Shown here piece by piece: positions 21,974 through 33,958 of a DNA stretch of 64,000 bases. Source of the DNA: Ehretia macrophylla (taxonomy: Eukaryota; Streptophyta; Magnoliopsida; Boraginales; Ehretiaceae). The notes below the pieces were generated by a model. It was not told the origin of the DNA. It worked only from the letters and a program-made list of their open reading frames with translations, and did no database searches. The position numbers were made by a program, and so were the translations under genes. How positions within the stretch are numbered: position 1 is the first letter of the stretch; every line of letters begins with the position of its first letter. The stretch lies in contig CM075767.1 in assembly GCA_037974665.1 (NCBI GenBank), positions 1,242,501 to 1,306,500 on the forward strand. Reading direction: 5' to 3'.

Positions 21974-23755
21974 TTGTCTAGCTCATAAGCCGGGACAAGG
22001 TCCTCGGTCTGGTGGGTAGTGACCCTTGAATGTGTGCTTGTTAAGTGTGTCTTGAAAGTGTATGCTTGCATGTGAGATTGTATGTCTTGACTTGAAAGTA
22101 TGCACCTATGTGATATAGTTATGTGTTATGTGTTAAATGTTTCTCAAGTAAAGTGAAGTGTCTAGTTGTGCATTGAATTGACCTATCGAATCGACCTCGT
22201 GAATTGAATCGACCTCGTGAATTGTTATTTGCTTGTAGTATTGCTTGTAATGTGTGTATTGAAATGTCTTGAATTAGCTATGCTGTGATTTGAATTGATT
22301 ATGTTGTGCTTGACTTGATTGTCGTGATTGAGAGACTTTGTTGAATAAACTATTTTGTAAACTTGTTGGCATAATAGCTTAAGGCATATGTATAACTGTG
22401 ATATTTTGGCATTCATACATGTCCTATTGAAATGGTAAGTAAGTCCTCTTCCTCCCCTTAAGAAAGTGGTTCACCGCTGGCTTTTCAAGGTGTATGGATT
22501 GGCCGGAAATGAATGGCATTTGACTAGCCTTTATTTGGGAATTGGTGTTTGCTTTTGGAGCTCGGTTATTGGCAAATCTCTATGGTCCTCCTCTGTGCTT
22601 AACAGTTGTGAAGAGTAGCTTTCTCTTGGGGTTTTATTTGATTATTCTTTGGAGTATTCTTTGGTTTTCTTAATGGGATTTCAATCGGCCTTACTGCACA
22701 GTATTATCTATGGTATATGTGTCTCGGTCTTTATTGGTGTGATACTGGCATCCCTGATTGGAAATTCTTCAATGGTATTTTATGGAATTCTCAGTGGCCA
22801 ATTATTTAGTATTTACTTATTGGGCAAACTTGGCTACTTTCTTATTGGAGCATTGTTTTGGATATCTTTTTTCAGTGTTACCTCAGTAGGTTTGGTATTT
22901 TGAGTTCCTATCAGACTTATTGTATAATACTACTTATGGTATTCTTTGAAATTCTTATTGGGCGTTCTATTGGTATTTTCCTTATTAGCAAGGTTGTATG
23001 AAGTTCTCACTTGGCAAACAGTGAAGAGGCCTCAGAGTTTGGTTTCGGTATATTGTTCACCAGTTCGGTGTTTATCCTTGGAGTTTTCATCCATCTGGGA
23101 AGCTATGTTTGTTATTCAACTTGATTGTCTTATTGGGCACATTATATTTTCTCTGCTATTCCTTAGACCTTCTTCTCAGCATTTGATAGCGATACTCGGA
23201 ATCTAATTGGTTGTCCTATGGGGTTATTGTTTGGAAGGCTTCTTTGGAACTTTTGAAGTATATTTGATTGGGTTTCTTAGTATTTTCTCCAGCACTCTTA
23301 ATAGGGAATTCTTCTATGAAATTCATGACCAGCGGGGTAATTCTTTGGACCTCTAGATGGAACCTTTGATTGGGCCTTTATTTGGCTTTTTGCTTGGGGA
23401 TTCTCGGGCAGTAAAAGTTAGACTTCTATTGGAGATTCGTGCGTGGGGTATTCTTCTTGTCGTTATTGTGTGGTATTAATGACATCTATAGTATCTTTGC
23501 TTTAGTCTTTATTGGTATTATCTCGGCGCTTTTGGTTGGAATTTTATTCTTTTTCAGTATTCGTGTCAACGGGATTCTTGTACGGTATCTACATTTGAGC
23601 CTTTATTCGGCATTACTAGGAATTTCTTCTTAAACTTCCCTATTGGTTATCTTGATTAATATACTTGCTCAGCAGCTGAAGAAGATTAGTCAGAGTTGGA
23701 TTTCAATGGATGCAGAGTTCTATTGGAAGAAGAATTGCGAGGACGCAATTGTTTT
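21974..23755 (+). other. C1 interior, non-coding
   Basis: After the PBS comes the shared post-PBS module (AAGCCGGGACAAGGTCCTCGG, split here as AAGCCGGGAC then AAGGTCCTCGG), then a leader with TATGTG words and two direct copies of GAATCGACCTCGTGAATT near 22195-22222. From ~22440 to 23640 the sequence is a T-rich degenerate array of ATTCTTATTGG-like units. Short open frames in this tract (for example 22649-22903, hydrophobic) follow from its composition and are not credible genes. Confidence 0.7.
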
Positions 23756-23768
23756 AAGGGGGAAAGGA
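23756..23768 (+). other. C1 polypurine tract
   Basis: AAGGGGGAAAGGA directly before the 3' LTR, preceded by GAGGACGCAATTGTTTT. Confidence 0.9.
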
Positions 23769-24508
23769 TGTGATACCCCGAACCTGGCATGTATTCAATA
23801 GCATTTAAAGTTCATTTAAATTGCATTTTATTGACCTTTCACCTTCTTTGACCAAACTAGTTGACTTTTCATCTACAATGACCAATTAGGACAAGGTGAA
23901 ATTTTTTTGAAATGTCAGGAAATGTCATGTTAGCTGGAAAGTTCGTGATTTCGTGAAAGTTCGTTGCCTGAAGAGTTGTCTTGCGTGCCTATGTCGAAGT
24001 TTGTAAAGATGTATGTTCATATGTTGCTTGTATTTATTGTCAAAAGAAATGTAATTTAAATTTAGCTAAGTAGCTGAGGTGAATTGATAAGCTAGTTTTA
24101 TGTAATCAGTTAGCATAGCTTAACTTCAATGCATGTCTGTAATGTCCAAAGGAAAAGAGTTAGAATGGCATGATAGTTTATTTTATGCAGTAGCTTAGTA
24201 TGGTTTAACCGTCTAGTTCGAATGTACTTGTCAAAAATGAAAAGAGATAGGTTAGCTTTTAAATTGGAAATATACGTATACTTGCTGAGTTTAAATTGTT
24301 GAGAACCGAGGCTCGGATGGCCTTGAGGTGGTTTTGAATGTTTGGACATTGTATTGGTCCACTTATATGCTATCGCAGGTTTTACATTTCTCCTAGAAAC
24401 AGGGGAGACTTCGTCCATTTTCCCTGAAAATTATGCCCGGGTTTGGTTTGGGTTGTGATTAGATCGATTGATAGAACTCCCGGTCTCGAGAGGGATCGGG
24501 GTGTTACA
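23769..24508 (+). repeat. C1 3' LTR with ~1.86-kb internal deletion
   Basis: Both ends match the 5' LTR, but the interior from about 19514 to 21355 of the 5' LTR is missing. The junction near 23910-23920 lies at repeated GAAATGT/GGAAATGT, suggesting a microhomology-mediated deletion or template switch. The promoter region and hairpin are lost. Confidence 0.9.
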
Positions 24509-24654
24509 GGTGATAATTAGAATTTACTACACCATAATAGCTAACCAAGTAGTTGGGAATCAACTAAAAGGGCAAACTAGTAGTAGTGCATTTAGTTGGG
24601 GGGGCAAGGTAGTCTTTTGGCAACTAAACTAAAAGATCCTATCTATATACATAC

Positions 24655-24760
24655 ATTACACACACAATCCACCACATACACACACAAAAACACTACACAC
24701 ACACACACATCAGAAAATACACACACACCCACACCACACACACACACAACACACACTCAG
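24655..24760 (+). repeat. CA-rich microsatellite tract
   Basis: Imperfect ACACAC repeats over about 100 bp within the D 3' LTR. Confidence 0.85.
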
Positions 24761-25233
24761 ATTTCAACCATAGAAATGAGAGAAAGAAGCAAGAAAATAG
24801 AACGAGAAAGAAGAGGGAAGGCATTTCAAATCATCTTCAAGCTTCCTAATACCATTTCTTGCATATTAAACTCTTGCAAATGTGAGGGTTTTTTCATAAA
24901 TGGTTTTTAAAGGATTCATTCAAGATTATTAATGTTCATTTGGTGTTAAACTTGTTATAGCTTGCATACAAAAGCTTGGATGATGATAGGTTGAGTATTT
25001 TGTGTTGTAGATCTAGGAATTGGAACTTCATGTTGGGTGATTGTTGATTGTTGAGGTGGGGTGGTTTTGGTTGAGTTTGAACTCTTGTATGATGCCTAAT
25101 AGCCACCTTGAACTTGCTTGATTGTTGGTAGGAAGATATGATGTTGTTTGGATGATTTTTGTAGAAGTTGTGTTTTTCCCGTTCAGCTATCCGGGAGTTA
25201 CAACCTCTATCTAGTCGCCCAGATAGAAGCCAC

Positions 25234-25265
25234 AACGCCCGGCAGAAAAATCCCATCCGGGCGTT
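25234..25265 (+). promoter_or_regulatory. 9-bp inverted repeat in D LTR
   Basis: AACGCCCGG and CCGGGCGTT separated by 14 bases in an otherwise AT-rich LTR; more CATCCGGGCG copies lie alongside. Function unknown. Confidence 0.4.
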
Positions 25266-26870
25266 ACCTGTTTCATCCGGGCGACCGGATAAAGGCTATA
25301 ATGCCCAGATGTTTGACAACTTTGTGCAATATTTTTTGAAAGGCCATATATTAGTCAATTCAACTCCGAATTGAGTTCCGTTTGATTTGAGAACTATCTA
25401 ATTTCGATAAGCTTCAATTCTAAGCCAAAATAAGATTAATTGGAATTTTGGAGCGTAGGTAAATTACTTGATTAAGATAGGATAATGTAGAAGCATTGAA
25501 ATGGCTCTATAGTTCCTCTTGTGTTTGCATTTTCTTGTTGTTTTATGTAATCTATTGATATCTTCTCACTATTTTATGGTACTTGGAAATTATTGAGGCT
25601 TTAAAATTTCTATATATGTATGATTGTTATATGCTTGCTTGACATGCCATTGACTAATCATTTATTACCGCAAGAGGTTTACATACTTACTTGCCTTATC
25701 TTTTATATTACTTTTGTGACGAAAACAACCTACTTTGTTGCTATCCTAGTTGTGACAAAAGCATCCTATGTTGTTGCTATTCTAGTCCCTTTATTTCCGT
25801 CAGTGTCTTTCCTTGGAGAGTTGAGGATTTATTATATATATATATATATTTATCAAGGTTGCAACCTTCTAAAGGCCTTGGTGTGATCGATGGCCCCGGG
25901 AAGCATCGGGCTTGCCGGTTGTACCCACAACCACCACGGACCTATTTGTTATCTTTGAGAGGAGCTATCCAGAACCCTTGGTTGGTGATGGAGTTGATGT
26001 CGGGTTTTCTTTGAGGACTTGATCCTCGGTCGTTGATGGAGTTTGGTGTGGAGTTTTCTTTGAAGACTTGATCCTCAGTTGTGGTGTCGGGTTATTATAC
26101 AAGATTCGAGGCTGAAGCCGTCATCCTCAGCAAATACAGTTACTCAAGTATCCTTTTTACTATGTGGTTCTTACCCCTGTTTAGATTCTCAAGGTCCACG
26201 GTGGGTAGGGTTACTTGCTTATTAATCATGTTTAATCCTAATTCTTATTAACTATTCACCTGTTGCTTATTTACACGTGCACTCTTATGTGCATGGCATG
26301 CTTTATCAAATCGTTTATGAAAAGATAAAACCTTTGTGAAAACCCTTCCTGTTCTATCCTCACTGAGCTATATATAGGACTAGCTCATCTCTCTTTTAAC
26401 AATTTCAGGTGAGGTTTAGTTGAGCAAGCTCCCACGTGTTGCGAGCTTTGTTGAGTTGATGAGCTAGACTCATACTTAACGTGATCTACATGCTTGCTTG
26501 AGAAGATGTACTCATGTTGTATTTAGTATGATTTTGTAAATTGAACTATTTCATCTATTGTATATTCTTTTGGTTAGCTAGATACCTAGCTAGGTTGATC
26601 TTTACTCCTTTGAGACTATAATTAGGATGATGAACATGTGGTTCTTTGTTTGGTCGTTATGTAACATGGTGATGTAATCCTTTAAGGCCGATGTTTGGGA
26701 GAATTTTGGAAGTCTTTTCAATCTTTTTATGGTATTTATATTGGAGGTACAAGTTATTAAATTAATAACTACAGGTTTCAAAGCTATCAAGTTAATGATA
26801 TCAGGGATAAGAATTACGAACGTTATGTTTCGACCTTAGCCTAGAGATAGGTCGGGGTCGAGGTGTGACA

Positions 26871-28015
26871 CTTGGCATGGTAGTATGCATACTACGCTAG
26901 AAATCCTCATCGTGTCGGTGATCTTATGTCTACCATGGTCCTATTCCCTTCTCGCTCGGGAACATTGATTTCTTTGGAGAATCGGGTCGTAGGCTTGAGT
27001 ATTGTCCGAAATACTCTATTGGGGAGATAAGGAAGGAGATGTTGAACATCTTAATTAATAGCGAGGTAGGCCACCTCTTCCGCTTAATATATGATATATA
27101 ATCACCCTCTCGCTTAGGGGCATTGACTTCCTCGGAGATGTTAGAAATAGTAAGTCATTTCTTACTTAGTATGTGTTATATGACTTGTATATGGATACTT
27201 GATTGTTTCTTGATTGTAGATCTTGTTTGCATTGTATCCACGGATTTACAAAGGTTTATGAAAAGAAAAAAATGTATTCGAAAACCCTTCCCAGATTCCT
27301 CTCTCGCTGAGCTTTGGTGCTGGATAAGCTCACCCTCATTTTTTCCCCCTTTCAGGTGTAAGTGAGCTAGAGTATGATACTTGACGATTGTGTGCTAAGG
27401 GAAAACATGTTCGTGGCTTTAAACTCTAGTGATGAAGTTTGTATAATATGTGGTATTTGAATTAATGTAATGGTTAGATGTCGTACTTATATATAAGTTT
27501 TTGGTTATACAAATGATATATGCTTTACTTTGGAATTAGATTGTTGATTTAATATGTGTTGGATGAATTATATTGTGTTGTTGGAAGTTGGGGTTGAGGA
27601 GTTGTAATGAAGGATTTGGAGTTGTCAGTTTGAGGCTTTTCTATTTGCAGGTTAAAACTAGAAAATCCAAAATAGAGTCGTTGTGCTACCCGATTTTCGA
27701 GAAAACTAATAATAGGTTGAAAATTTGGTTAAGTATGGATTGGTAATTAAATCAACTAAGTTACAACAAGATTTAGTCCCTCGACTAAGGTAAATGAAAT
27801 TGAGTAATTTAGAATTTGGTAATTGGGATATAATTTTTTAAAAAGTATTGAATTATTGAATTATGATAATAGTGCTTGGGCTATTGTAATTGTGCCTTAG
27901 CGGACTTAGGCGGAGCGATCTTCTTAAGCTTGTGGCATCACGATCTCAGAAACGTTGGTGGTTTATTTATGGTATCAGAGATTATATTAGCAATTGGAAA
28001 ATTGGGGTCGTGACA
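26871..28015 (+). mobile_element. Family-E LTR, 3' part
   Basis: Ends GGGGTCGTGACA at 28015, followed by a PBS-like sequence. It has a GC-richer block (26940-27020) and the hairpin GAGCTT/AAGCTC at 27309-27331 followed by TTTCAGGTG at ~27350, the layout seen in families A-D. Its start is missing and D adjoins at 26870, so D probably inserted in it. Confidence 0.6.
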
Positions 28016-28026
28016 GTATCAGAGCC
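28016..28026 (+). other. PBS-like sequence after E LTR
   Basis: GTATCAGAGCC, the last 11 bases of the initiator-Met PBS pattern, directly after ...TCGTGACA; the leading TG is not present. Confidence 0.5.
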
Positions 28027-29351
28027 TTGGTTTGCATGTCCATTAAACTAGCTCGTTAAGCTTGTGTCTATTTTGTGTGTATGCCGTGTGTATACATAGA
28101 AAATGGGGTGTTTGTTGGCATTAGTGTTTTGCATGTTAATAGCTTATGATGGATCTAGCTAATAAATGAAGATCTTAAGTGTATGAGTCAAACTTTGAAC
28201 ATGCATGTTTTTACCAATGCTCAATGATGCCCGAAATTCACATGGTTGCTTGAGATGTTTTGCCTTCTTGTTGTATGAGCTAAGATGTAGAGACAAATAA
28301 TGGATTTGGTCTTTGCATGGTGACATTAGACTTTAGATAAGAAGACTATGTTGAAAGGGTACTTGTTAAAAAGGTTCTTCTTGCATGTATAGAAGGTCAA
28401 ATTTTAGAAAAAAAAACAAGTCTAGTATGTTCTTTTTGAGATGGCCGAATATCTACATTCATATGGAAAATGTCTATTATATGCATGTGTTAGAATGCAA
28501 GTTTAAAAGTAGTTTTAAGCTTATTTTAATATGATCATGCATATGATTTAAGTTGATGACTACTTGATGATTAAAGGTGTTTAATAGTCAAGAATGCAAC
28601 TTTTCTTTGTGTCTTGAAAATGGAAAAATGGATTTCACATAATTAAAAGGCCATAGTTTTCAAGTCTTGAAATTGGAAATAATATAATATGTTGTATTGA
28701 GGATATTTGTAAATTTTAAGATAGATAGAAGATGATTATATATTGATATAATATTTTAAAGAACTATTGGGCTATAGTAAATGTATGTGGGCCTTAAAAG
28801 ACATATGGATTTGGGTTTGGGCTTGGGCCTTGTGTACATCTACTTGTACTTGATTTTAACCTATTGGGCCACTTTGTGTGAATGGGCCGTGGACTTGTGT
28901 TTTTCTTTAAGTTTTGGACTTGGATGTGAATATAATTAATTATAAAGGGTTATGAATTAATGGGCCATCATGACTTGCATTAATTAAAGGGGTTTTATAA
29001 TTATGCAAAAAAGGTATTGGTTTAGTTTAATTTTTCATGTTTGATGAGTAGATTAAACTTGAATGCTAGCAATTTATATGTTGATTATTTATATATTTGA
29101 TATGAATAATCATGCATATTTATTAATATTGAGAATTGTGAATTTGATCATGGATTTGGGCTTTAGGGTCAAAAGTTATTGGTTTGTAATTTGAAATATA
29201 AGTCTCAATTTTATTTTTGCCTTTTGAGAGAATTATGTAGTGAGGACTTCTATGTAATTTTTCAAAAAGAAAGCTTGAAAGAGGCCCAATGGACTTTTCC
29301 AAGGAGTTGGTCTAATAGACTTTTCCAAGTAGTGGGAGGCCCAATGCAGAT
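28027..29351 (+). other. AT-rich non-coding stretch between E LTR and tandem repeat
   Basis: The first ~150 bp resemble an element leader with GTGTGTATGC words. The rest is AT-rich with repeated GGGCC/GGGCTT words (28800-28960). No coding region or LTR boundary could be placed. It may include the decayed LTR of the copia element whose gag lies at 33629. Confidence 0.35.
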
Positions 29352-32300
29352 TTCAAGGAGTTGAAGGTCTTTTAAAGAAAATAGTTTTATTTCTTTAAGT
29401 CCAAAAGCCAAGCCCATGATCCACCATTCATATATCTTTGCATTCATACTATTTAAATTGCTATAATTGTGATTATTAGTTTATAGTATGTTGAATGCTT
29501 AATGATTTGATGAGATTATATTAACTCCCTATGTGCAAACAAATATTAGATTAACAAAACGGTAAAAGGAGTTTTATCGTAGTCCTTTGCCATCCTAGGA
29601 TATTTAATAAGACCTAAATGAATACAATCCTTCTTACCCAAAAGGTAGAGGATATGTTTCAAAGTAAGTTTATTAAAATCGCTAGAATGAAACATAGAGA
29701 TGTGGTTATCTTCCAAAATCTAATGACCAACATAGCCACAAATGTTTGAGGTTATTGATTCAATTTGTCAGATAACTTCAAGGAGTTGAAGGTCTTTTAA
29801 AGAAAATAGTTTTATTTCTTTAAGTCCAAAAGCCAAGCCCATGATCCACCATTCATATATCTTTGCATTCATACTATTTAAATTGCTATAATTGTGATTA
29901 TTAGTTTATAGTATGTTGAATGCTTAATGATTTGATGAGATTATATTGACTCTTTATGTGCAAACAAATATTAGATTAACAAAACGGTAAAAGGAGTTTT
30001 ATCGTAGTCCTTTGCCATCCTAGGATATTTAATAAGACCTAAATGAATACAATCCTTCTTACCCAAAAAGTAGAGGATATGTTTCAAAGTAAGTTTATTA
30101 AAATCGCTAGAATGAAACATAGAGATGTGGTTATCTTCCAAAATCTAATGACCAACATAGCCACAAAGGCTTGAGGTTATTGATTCAATTTGTTGGATAA
30201 CTTCAAGGAGTTGAAGGTCTTTTAAAGAATATAGTTTTATTTCTTTAAGTCCAAAAGCCAAGCCCATGATCCACCATTCATATATCTTTGCATTCATACT
30301 ATTTAAATTTCTATAATTGTGATTATTAGTTTATAGTATGTTGAATGCTTAATGATTTGATGAGATTATATTGACTCCTTACGTGCAAACAAATATTAGA
30401 TTAACAAAACGGTAAAAAGAGTTTTATCGTAGTCCTTTGCCATCCTAGGATATTTAATAAGACCTAAATGAATACAATCCTTCTTACCCAAAAGGTAGAG
30501 GATATGTTTCAAAGTAAGTTTATTAAAATTGCTAGAATGAAACATAGAGATGTGGTTATCTTTCAAAATCTAATGACCAACATAGCCACTGTAACACCCC
30601 GATCCCTCTTGAGACCGGGAGTTCTGTCAATCAATCTAATCACAACCTAATTCCAAACCCGGGTAAAATTTTAGGGAAAGGCGGACAGAGTCTCCCCTGT
30701 TTCTAGGAAAAATATAAAACCTGTAATAGCATATAAGTGGACCAGCACCGTGTCCAACCATACAAACACCTCAAGGCCATCTGAGCCTTGGTTCTCAACA
30801 AGCGAACACAACTAAATATACATTTCCAATTTAAAAGTTAATCTATCACTTTCATCTTTAACAAGAACCTTCATGCTAGGCAATTAGACTATACTAACCC
30901 ATTGCATAAAATAGACTATCATACCATTCTAATTCTTTTTCTTTAGACAATTACATACATGCATTCAAGTTAAACTATTCTATCTGAATACATAAACTAG
31001 CTTTTCCAAATCACTTCAATAACCTAGAAAACTTAAATTACATTCCTCTTTAACATTAAATACAAACAACACATGAAACATACATCTTTGCATCTTTGAC
31101 AACTCAAGCCACATAGCACGCAAGACAACTCTTCAAGCAGGATCTTTCGCGTAATCACGAACTTTCCAGCTAACATGGTATTTCCTGAAATGTGGTGGTG
31201 AGGAGTGAGTATACACAACACGTATACTCAGTGAGGGCGAGACAGATATCGAGGTGAAGAGAAAGAAGTTCGTGCAATGCAAATAGGTACAGCTAAACAA
31301 TATAATTGACAAGCAAGCATTCAACATAAACAATCAATACAATAACCAATTAATAAAAGCATTAACACAACCATTCAAAGTTATACCACACTCTGAAGGC
31401 TATGGTTCACTCGAGCGAGAAATGTACCGATCATGACTTCGATGACTTTAACAATGACGCGCCGGCTCACCCACCTTATAACTTCCGTTAGAGTACTCCG
31501 GACATACTCTGTCAATTCTACGACCCAAAACTCCCTAGGCGACAACCCAAGCGAGAAAATGGAATAGGACACGGAGCTAGAGCAACCAACACTGGCAACC
31601 CAAGGCTACCCAGAGAGGCCCATCACTCACGCGCCTGACACTATGCATTGCAATACAAGATACAAGCAATAAATGAGCGATAGCACAACAACTCAGTTTA
31701 GTGGCGATAAACGAGATAACATGCATTTACAATCAAATAAGTAACAAGAGCAACACCAACAAGCATTATCAACAATTGATATACAATTCAATCATAATCA
31801 ACTTTAACAAGCATAACAAGCAATATTAAGCATTATATAGGCATTACACTATGAAAACACACAAAATCACAAAATGACCCCAACTTTCAAAACGCTACTA
31901 CTTTCAAACGAGCCACGAGTTTTGGAAACCGACTTCACCAATCCTCCTAGGTCACCATAAGGCACGTCTAAAGACCCCGAAACCCTACTTAACCCTAGAA
32001 TTCATGCAAAGCCCCGATTTTTCCCTTTGCTTGTTTGAACTACCGCTACCCTAACCAAACACCCAACCAACACCATAACCGCACCAAAAGTGCTTCCATG
32101 GCCTCCCGAGACAATGCTATCACGCAAAACGATAAAATGCCAAACTTGACCTAAACGACCCCAACTTTCACTAAGCCATTTTCCTCCGTTTTTTCATTAC
32201 ACAATCCAATTAAACCACACATTTAGGCATTCTAGCATATCTAGCACCTTCCTACATCAACAGAACGCATAACGGAGCAACTTCATCGAAACGGGTGTTT

Positions 32301-33254
32301 ACTATTCATAATTTACTACTCAATTATCAATTTAAATTTCAATTTCGATATTCAACCGCAGAAAATGTTAAAAATCTATAAATACATGTTCTACGATTGC
32401 TAGGGAACATTCTTTAAGCAATGAAATGGATAAAATAACAATCTACGCATAATTTCTAAAAATTAAAGTTTAGACATAATATTTTCAAATGCGCAAATAA
32501 CGATGAAACCCTCACCTTAGACGCTACTAGACGCTAGGAAAACCACGCCGGATGCCTCGAAAACCACCCCGCACAAGCTCCCGCGAAGAAATTGAAGTTT
32601 GAAGTTGAAATGTTTTTTTTTTCTTTTTCCTTCATGGTTTCGGCCATGGCTTCTTTTATTTCCTGATTTTTGCTCTTTTATTTCTTATTTCATGCTTAAA
32701 TAAAAGATGGCAATGGTCAAATGGTCAAGACTTGGTCAACTAACTTAAAAATTGGTCAAATAAGCTTGTTTTATGCATTTTGAAGCTAAAACAACTAACA
32801 TAAATCCAATTCCAGTTAATAACAATTAAACTACTAAAATTAAAACACCAAACACTAGTTTTCACTATTTGCTGAGGACTAGAAATCATTTCCTAACTAT
32901 CGCTCTCGATATGCTATGCACTTTGCGACAATAAAAGAATAACAATTAAATCTCAAGGAATTTAAGAAAATATAATTTTCGAAAAGTAACATAGTTCACA
33001 ATTTATTCTGTCTCAGAGCTACTTTTCATTTAATTGACAACCGAGCATTAAGGTGCAAGAAAAATAAAACCAATTAACATAAATACGAAATTAAAGCTAC
33101 AAATGGATGTTTAACTAAAAATAAACACAAAATTCAATGCTAACATTTAAGATGTCACTTAATTAAATACAATTAAATGTCCTTAAATGCATGCCGGGTT
33201 CGGGTTATCACAACCACAAAGGTTTGATGTTATTGATTCAATTTGTCGGATAAC
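29352..33254 (+). repeat. Three tandem copies of a 425-bp unit (third split by a solo LTR)
   Basis: Units start with TTCAAGGAGTTGAAGG at 29352, 29777 and 30202, exactly 425 bp apart, and are nearly identical. The third is completed at 33218-33254 after the solo LTR. Each contains the motif CATAGCCACAAAGGTTTGAG, which also occurs downstream at 33296 and 33406. They lie upstream of the copia gag, so they look like an amplified part of that element's leader. Confidence 0.93.
30590..33212 (-). mobile_element. Solo LTR of family C (C2)
   Basis: 2623 bp, reverse complement of a C-type LTR (ends read TGTAACACCCC at left and TTATCACA at right). Flanks GCCAC (30585-30589) and ACCAC (33213-33217) form a TSD with one transition; removing the LTR and one TSD restores the third 425-bp repeat exactly. 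Carries the hairpin 31207-31229. No interior or second LTR. Confidence 0.92.
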
Positions 33255-33628
33255 TAAGTGATGGCGGGTCCAATCTAACTAGATCACTTAATCAACATAG
33301 CCACAAAAGTTTGAGACCAAAGTGATTTAGGGACTAAAGTAGACCATACCCTATTTAGAGAAATAGACAACGAGGAGTTGTTGACCTTTGGTATTCATGT
33401 TTCAACATAGCCATAAAGGTTTGAGAAATATGTCTAAATCATAGGAACTTGGTCATCCCACTTAGAGTCTTCTCATAGATTCATGTTTTCTCATGAAAGA
33501 GAGTATGAGTTTTAAAACAAATAATGGGAGTAGCTATTTTATTTTGCAATTTAATAGCTTTGCATATATTCTTGTTAGCCTGCAATCTTACTTTATGTTA
33601 TATTTACTTTTCCTGTTGTTTATTTGCA
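33255..33628 (+). other. Copia leader before gag
   Basis: Non-coding. Holds two more copies of the CATAGCCACAAAGGTTTGAG motif (33296-33315, 33406-33425) and then a T-rich stretch up to the gag ATG. Confidence 0.5.
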
Positions 33629-33958
33629 ATGGCTTCATTCATAAATCCTATTTTGTCCATCCTTAATCATGATTATTTAATTGGACCAAACTTCGAGAAA
33701 TGGTACAAAAGTTTAAGGGTAGTCCTCCGATTTGAGAGAATTGAGTATATTCTGGATGTTCCGACATTTGCTCCTATAGATAAGACTGCATCCGAGACCG
33801 ACAAGATCAAGTACTATAAGTGGGTCCAGGATGACATACGCTCTAGGGGATACATTCTTTCATCAATGAGTGAAGATCTGCGTCGATTCTATGAGGGGCT
33901 TCCTCATTCCGTAGATATCATTCGTTCATTGGAAGAATCCTTTGGTAAGCACAGTCAG

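Larger units (their letters stand above)
19365..24508 (+). mobile_element. Non-autonomous LTR element C1
   Basis: TSD GGTGA at 19360-19364 and 24509-24513. 5' LTR 19365-21959 (2595 bp), PBS, 1.8-kb interior with no gag or pol, PPT, and a 3' LTR of only 740 bp. The two LTRs have the same termini (TGTGATACCCC...GGGGTGTTACA). Inserted in the D 3' LTR. It must have moved using proteins supplied by another element. Confidence 0.92.
19193..26870 (+). repeat. Family-D 3' LTR, split by nested C1
   Basis: Starts TGTGAAACCCCACACG and ends GAGGTGTGACA at 26870. C1 (19365-24508) plus one TSD copy is inserted, so the LTR itself is ~2.53 kb. Landmarks: a (CA)-rich stretch, a 9-bp inverted repeat (25234-25265), and the hairpin GAGCTA...TAGCTC enclosing TATATATA (26365-26386) followed by TTTCAGGTG. 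No TSD can be scored because the 5' LTR of D is truncated. Confidence 0.85.

Noticed and set aside
22649-23633. Several hydrophobic open frames in the C1 interior, resembling membrane proteins
   Set aside because: T-rich degenerate repeats give Phe/Leu/Ile-rich frames by composition; B1 and D arrays do the same.
29352-30589. Satellite array or CRISPR-like repeat
   Set aside because: Only three 425-bp copies with no spacer pattern, in a retrotransposon leader.
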